Shown one piece after another: positions 58,575 to 64,000 of a stretch of DNA of 64,000 nucleotides. Source of the stretch: Ornithodoros turicata (Eukaryota > Arthropoda > Arachnida > Ixodida > Argasidae); contig NC_088206.1 in NCBI RefSeq assembly GCF_037126465.1, forward strand, positions 72,357,687 to 72,421,686, in the 5' to 3' direction. A model generated the notes under the pieces. That model did no database searches. It had not been told where the DNA came from and saw only the letters and a program-made list of their open reading frames with translations. The position numbers and the translations under genes were made by a program. Every line of letters begins with the position of its first letter. Position 1 is the first letter of the stretch.

Positions 58575-60097
58575 TCATGCCTGGAAAGCCTCTTCTCTGT
58601 GAAAACGAAGTCATATTCGCGCGCTTTTTATTCAGCCTCGCGCATTCTGTCACCGAGGAGAGACATCAAACATTCACGGCCTCGTTTGCCATGTTGTAAA
58701 ATGTGAGATCAGAGATCGAACGATTGTTCATTATGATTGTTCCATCATATTTGATGGTAATCAGTCTTCTTTGAAGAACATATACGCGTGTTTTGTTAAC
58801 TTTACATGTGTGTGGATATTTGACAAAATTGTGGGTTGCCTTCTAGATTTAAGCTTGAAATATCCTTTTAACTTTCTCATGCCTTTCTTGTGTTTCCGAG
58901 ATCAACCCGGCTTTGTTGTTAACATTACAACAATCTGTCGTGATGTTCTGCGCTTCGTTCGTTCATCGTTCTTCCGTTCGTTCATCGTTAATAGTTCGAA
59001 GCATCGATCGTGGGAACCGCTAAGGCCACAAAATAATGGAACAAGGCTCAGCTGTTCCGCAAGACGTCAGCATCTCAACGATCGTATGTCTACTCGTGTC
59101 TATCCTAATTTTCCAATGACATCCAGTGAAACCGAAGCATCCAGTTAATTGCAGAAAGGTGTCTTGTATTCCTCTAAAAAGAAAAAAAAAAGGACCCTAC
59201 ACATCAAAACTGGAGTCAACTCTAATTACCTTCCATAACGAAGTTCCCTAATCCCAACTCTGACATCACGCAGCTAATGAAATGAAAACACGAATTAAAT
59301 GGAATAGCATCCGACTTTATAATCCCTTCACACAGTCAGTTAAAAGCGCAGATATATGACTGCTTTGCGAGCGAATCGAACTGAAGGAAACGTTTCCATG
59401 GCAACTGCGAAATTGTAAAGGGTACACGCACACACACATCTGTCGGAGGTGGGAGAGGAGGAAGGGTGCTTCCGAGAGAGGAATATTTCTTCCGGTGATG
59501 AATTGGAAACGTGGTTACGAAACACCGGGTCCGAGCCACGGATGCATGGTCGCAGCGCGAGATTATGTACGAATGTGTTCCGCGTCGCTCTGAATCTTTT
59601 AGAAAAGGAACGCGCGTCTCAACCGGCTTATTATGCATGTAAAAGGTTTCTTTAGGAGCAGGTAGTACCCTCAGTATTCAACAGTCACGCTTGCGTGTAA
59701 TTTCTTTGCTCGTCTGTTTTTCGTGTCACCATAGCTGAGGGAGGAAGGAAGCTAGTACTAAGGGGAAAAGAGGTAACCGCTCGTGTCTGAGAAAAGCAGC
59801 GGGTCTCACTCTCAGAAACAATTATCGGACTTTTTCCTTGAACGTCCCACTCGATCGTGCGGGGAAGATTGGAGACGTCTCAACTTACATGGAACTATCG
59901 CTCTCACAGTTTATCTGCATCTTCCACAAAAGAGAGGACATTCAACGTCACAGACTGCCCCCCTACAAACGGCGAAATTAACTCACCGAGGCGCTGGCCT
60001 GTATCTGTTCGCCGCAGTCTCACGGAACAGTTTTCACTCTCAATCAACTTTTTCTCGTAACCATTTCCCTTCCATTAAGTCAAACCTTTCTGTTTAC
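58575..60097. other. Intergenic stretch, no gene recognised
   Basis: Short ORFs without motifs. A (CA)n-like run lies near 59425-59437. No exon supported. Confidence 0.4.
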
Positions 60098-60240
60098 TCC
60101 GTGTAAGCGCCGCGAAGCAACTGTCGCTATGAGCGGCGTACAGACGTGGACAGCAGGAAGGAGTGGGGGGGGGAGGTTAGCATGCCTCCTGGGCCGACTT
60201 CAGGGGGAACTGTGCCGACATTCGTCTGGAAAGCCTGCCG
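60098..60240 (-). mobile_element. SINE family 1, truncated
   Basis: On the plus strand: gtaagcgccgcgaagcaact, then gggccgacttcagggggaac and cattcgtctggaaagcc. The sequence stops before the tRNA-like head. Confidence 0.82.
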
Positions 60241-60569
60241 GAAAAAAAAATTCTTTGACCAATCTTTAAACCTTTCTACAATCAAGGTGATTCTCGACCC
60301 AGCAATAATGCGGTCATTAATTCCCATCCCGACCGCAGCGCGGCGAACAGCCGTACGTCGCTGTAAACCCATCATAGGGTATAAACGACGCGAGATATAT
60401 ATCCAAACACTTTTTTTTTTGTCCTGAAAAGGGCCATCTCATATTTTACCCTCACAAGAGAAGTGCGATGATACACGGCATCTTTTCAGTTGCTCCGCAA
60501 AAAATACGCCTTCACACACGAGACAACGGAATGAAATTTCAACAAAAAGTGATAAAGAACAGCGTTTGA

Positions 60570-60640
60570 TTTACGTTTTCCTTTTCTTTTTCTTTATTTT
60601 ATTTTATTTATTTATTTATTTATTTTTTGAGGGTGCGAGC
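60570..60640 (+). repeat. T-rich (ATTT)n microsatellite
   Basis: ttttctttttctttatttta is followed by several attt units up to about 60628. Overlapping ORFs are low-complexity artefacts. Confidence 0.85.
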
Positions 60641-60940
60641 AACCGCTCCCTTTGGTTCCATATATTCGTTGGCAATGTTTCCTCTTCTGCTATCTCTGCT
60701 GCCTCTAACAGCGCGATGCTTGTATTTCTCATAATCGTATTTCTTTACTTTAACATATTTTTAGAAACCGAAAGATGACAAACGATGCGAGTCTGATTTT
60801 CGGGAAAATAGAAATAGCGAAGATAAAAAGATTGCACGAAAGAGCGTGTACTGCGCGTGCAACGACTGAGAGCAGATAAATTATGGGCGATGTTACTGGT
60901 CTGAGCGTTTACGGAATGAGTTAAAGCAGATATAGTAGTG

Positions 60941-60989
60941 AGTTTTAGCGCATCGTACGCTATCGCCTTTGCGTACGTAAGGGATAGCG
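60941..60989. repeat. gatagcg-family repeat, single arm
   Basis: ttttagcgcatcgtacgcta, then tacgtaagggatagcgg, matches the arms of the inverted repeat at 10443-10596. Confidence 0.65.
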
Positions 60990-60999
60990 GCATTAGGAA

Positions 61000-61132
61000 A
61001 AAACCCCGGGAAAACATCCATATAGCACAGCCGGCGCACGGATTCTAACCCCTAATGACCGCCCCGTCCCGGCGTGGAATGGCATCATCGTAGCCACTAA
61101 GCCGCCGGAGCTGGTAATAGTGTGCCGGTATA
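61000..61132 (-). mobile_element. SINE family 1, head part
   Basis: The minus strand has ctccggcggcttagtggcta (A box region) and gggttagaatccgtgc (mutated B box). The body and 3' end are missing. It lies next to the LINE family A tail. Confidence 0.7.
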
Positions 61133-61139
61133 GGTTTAG

Positions 61140-61745
61140 TGTAGAGAGGGGGGAGGGGTAATGACAGTATCGGCCAGCCGTTCTTGGCCACACAGAAGTG
61201 GGCGTCGTCACGACTATAGGGAAAAAAAAAAAGAGACGGATGATGGATGAAGGGCAGAGACGCGTAGAGGGTGCGTGAGTTCGTCGGGGAGTGCAAAGTG
61301 TTCGAGGAGTCGTTGAGCAAGGCCCGCCGCCTCCTGCAGAAAGAGATCAAGGTTTCTTGCTTTAGCGGAGCGTTCGGCATAAGAACCACCGGGGCAGAGG
61401 ATGTACGCTAGCGTGCCAGAGCTGGAGTGAGGGGGATGGACATCACGCGCAGAATGGTACGCTCGGCAGTCTCGCAGGATTGTTTCACGTTGTTGACAGT
61501 GACCACGTCTGCCGTCGTCCCCGATCCGATCCGATCTTGAACAGTCGAGAGTTGGTGAACGCAGATCCAGTGCGTAGCCTATGGAGCATGGTCTCTATGC
61601 CTCGAACGAGGTTTCTTATGGGAAGAAGGGGACGATGATGGTGGATGATGTCCCGTATCCCATGGTGGCGAAGTTCAACAAGCTGCTGATTTGCCTATCC
61701 GTGTCGTCCGGAGTTGGTAAACATGGGCTGTAACTTTGGTGTGCT
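61140..61745 (-). pseudogene. LINE family A remnant: ORF2 C-terminus, zinc knuckle and 3' tail
   Basis: Coding-strand translation reads NQQLVELRHHGIRDIIHH, then TMLHRLRTGSAFTNSRLFKI, the R-T-G-x-A-F-T motif of I/R1-group LINEs. A frame change near 61535 leads to DDGRRGHCQQRETILRDC (zinc-knuckle half) and then YILCPGGSYAERSAK ... LDLFLQEAGLAQRL. After the coding part come a T-rich stretch, cctatagtcgtgacgacgcc and tgtggccaagaacggctggc, the 3' tail. Stops and frameshifts make it a pseudogene. The copy at 26215-27300 matches over SYAER...FLQE.GLA.R. Confidence 0.75.
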
Positions 61746-61924
61746 GAGGACGCTAGCTCGTACCGCCCTTTCGTTGCCGCCGATACCGACGCGGGACGGG
61801 ATCCATTGGTCTAAGCGATATCTCCTCCGCTTTGTTTATGCTGAGCACACGATCTTCTAATTCTGAGCGCTGAGATGTTGTCAGTCACACGTGGGGTTCA
61901 TCACGTCTCATAGGGGTTTAGTGT

Positions 61925-62025
61925 AACGGGGTGGTGGTGGTGATGGTGTTGAAGGGCTCACAGAGGTGGGCAACGCCCCGGGGGGATGTGCGTCCTGGGA
62001 CGACTTCTAAGGGAACGAAGAGCGA
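61925..62025 (-). mobile_element. SINE family 2 fragment with (GGT)n
   Basis: ggtggtggtgatggtg is followed by agggctcacagaggtgggca and gtgcgtcctgggacgacttc, matching the family 2 tail region on the plus strand. Confidence 0.65.
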
Positions 62026-62930
62026 ACGGCACGACCAATGAGACGCGACGCACGTTGCGACCATGCACACTCGAGGCGGTGCGAGATTTTCTGCAACACA
62101 ACAACCGGCGTAAAATCACCATAATCTGCCACTAAAGGTAGATTTAGGAAAGAGGTTTGTGAAATATGCGCGCCTCCGGCAGCAACTTGTATTGATGCTT
62201 CTCCAACCACGACATTGTAGATTGACTGGACAAAAAAAAGGTACGACTTTTTTGTGTGTGTCAAGTATTACACGTATTCTTATTGGGACACGATGTCCCA
62301 CTAACAATAGGTTTAATACGTAAATAGAAGGCGGGGGGTTTAAAATTCCGTATGTGCCTATTTGTGTGTATGTATGCGGCATGCATGTATATGCGAATGC
62401 GTTTACACGCTTATTCGTGTGCGTATGCACCATGCACGCGTATACTCGTATAGACGTACGGTATATGTTTAATTATGTAAGCAGCATCCGAGAGCTTCTG
62501 CCGTAGAAACTGTGTCACCGTAACTCTAACAATAAGTATCTCATTGTCATTTAACCAGATAAAAGTGTTTTTGTTCTATACCTGCAGGATATCTTCGGGC
62601 AGGATGACTTCGAAAGAAAAATTTAATAGATATGAATCCTGCTACTACTACATGGCACTTAAGCCTGACTGATAAGTGATTGAAGGGGAAGAAATGACAT
62701 AAAAAGAAAAATGTGAAGAAAGAGTGAGATAAGTGTCCAACCAGTGTGCGAGACTATAAAATGACGAAGCCGGGTCAGTCCCGCTTTGCTTCACTGAGAT
62801 CTCTAAGCGATTAGAACTTGGTGTCCGCTTTCAGGGATGATAAACCTGAATAGTGAAGAAATCTGGACTTGTTGGTACACGACAAAAAAAAAAAAAAGGA
62901 AAGAAACCTGTTTTTTTTTTAAAGACAAAT
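62026..62930. other. Intergenic stretch, no gene recognised
   Basis: No motif or repeat pair. A poly(A)-type run lies near 62884-62897. Confidence 0.4.
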
Positions 62931-62931
62931 A

Positions 62932-63035
62932 TCGACGTAGTTCCCTGTGAAGTCGGTCCAGGACGCAACACCCCTTAGACAGTCGTGACGTTGTCCACCT
63001 GAGCGTGGCCCACTACGGCAGCCACCGTGAAACGA
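62932..63035 (+). mobile_element. SINE family 2 tail fragment, plus orientation
   Basis: ttccctgtgaagtcggtcca, then cagtcgtgacgttgtccacc and ggcccactacggcagcc, match the family 2 tail in the opposite orientation to the other copies. Confidence 0.6.
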
Positions 63036-63764
63036 CGCTTTCTGTATCCAGGTAGCGTAGTAGGCCAGAGCAAGTGAAGTATACGTCTTGAGAAAAGTGT
63101 ATCCTAATAATCCGTAGATTCTTCTTCTAACATCCGAGCTACCACTCTCTATTTGAACTCTTATTGATCCCGAAGCGTCGGTCTTTTAGAGCCCAGTTTA
63201 GAGCCAAGACAGTCTTCCGTTCTCATGCACCTCTCATTCTTTGTTGTTCCCTTCCACATTTTCATGTAGTATGCCTTTTGCGTTGCTTCTTTTACATGGA
63301 ACCCGCGTCGGCATTTTAAAGCGCAGGTGTCCCTCTCAAACCGGATCTTATAAGAAGGCTGTATTTTATACTTACAATACTTTGTAGCGTTGCGTAACGA
63401 TCAGACGGTATGAATACTCGTGGACTTGTTTGTGTTGAGTATTCCGGGTTCATTGCGTCGTGCTTTTGATGAGAATAAGTAAGACGAATGATCCGCAAGC
63501 ACGAAATGGAAAGGAAGAATTTGAAAGGGGAAGGGGGTGGACAAGTAATTTCGCGACAGTGAAGGGAGAATGCAAGCATTACGAGGTCGCATCTTTCATT
63601 CGAGTCTATTTTCCACACAATGGAGAACACATATACATGGTGTTTTTTTTTGTTTTTTTTTTCGTTCCAGAATGTTTATGTAAAAAGAAGAAAACTGGCA
63701 GAGCAAAATAGATGCCGTTTTAGCATGGGGGGTTATACGGCCATGTGAGCATCCTGTAGGAGAG

Positions 63765-64000
63765 CGTATGCAACTACAGGACGAATTCGTTAATTAATTT
63801 ATTAATTTGATGTTTTCTGCGAAATGCGAGATAGCAGAATTGGAGCCAGATATTATTCAAATACAGCGTCGTTATTAAACATCCTGTGAAGCGAACGTAC
63901 TTTGAGATATAAAAAAAATTTCGCTACGCAATTTCCTAGGCTATGCACGCTTTTCGAGACGAACAACCTTCGACCTTCGCCTTATCTGGGTCGGAGTGTG
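63765..64000. mobile_element. MITE family M, copy 3, cut by window edge
   Basis: gcgagatagcagaattggag and gcgaacgtactttgagatat match 13508-13600. aatttcgctacgcaa matches 46665-46680. Noncoding. Confidence 0.6.

Noticed and set aside
1..64000. CRISPR array, bacterial operon or biosynthetic cluster
   Set aside because: No regularly spaced direct repeats with unique spacers and no ribosome-binding-site-led ORF series; the DNA is clearly eukaryotic with spliceosomal introns.

Overview
This is eukaryotic, intron-rich and repeat-rich DNA with very little coding sequence. A (TTAGG)n-type tract near 4.2 kb, tRNA-derived SINEs, Penelope-like ends, several LINE remnants and many small inverted-repeat DNA transposons point to an arthropod. 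From memory, the SINE 3' body (gcttcgcggcgctaac) resembles tick repeats, so an Ixodes-like tick is my best guess; no search could be run to confirm it.

The main gene is a globin on the minus strand, spanning about 22.9-40.4 kb. Three coding exons (40397-40240, 29341-29110, 23158-22946) join in frame at the classical globin intron positions B12.2 and G7.0. They encode 199 residues with the haem-pocket residues Phe CD1, His E7 and His F8, a pre-A-helix N-terminal extension and a Lys/Glu-rich tail. A canonical 3' splice site lies 3 nt before the ATG, so at least one untranslated upstream exon is expected. Introns 1 (10.9 kb) and 2 (5.95 kb) are filled with transposable elements.

A second probable gene is represented only by its first coding exon (9962-9870, minus): 31 residues forming a signal peptide, with a strong start context and a consensus CAG|GTAAGT donor. 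Its later exons were not found and may lie beyond the left edge.

The rest is mobile-element sediment. It contains: (i) two tRNA-headed SINE families, about 15 copies or fragments, several with target-site duplications; (ii) LINE ORF2 C-terminal remnants of at least three families, one of which appears to share its 3' tail with SINE family 2; (iii) three Penelope-like terminal regions with hammerhead-like cores; (iv) hAT-type MITEs with 8-bp duplications (48278-48800, 30766-31517, 49166-49823 and probably 50330-50993); (v) TA- and TTAA-flanked MITEs; (vi) a six-copy A/G-rich short retroposon family; (vii) foldback hairpins and simple repeats. Nested insertions at 21.9-22.4, 30.6-31.8 and 50.3-51.0 kb give relative ages. 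No intact autonomous element, rRNA, functional tRNA or CRISPR array was seen.
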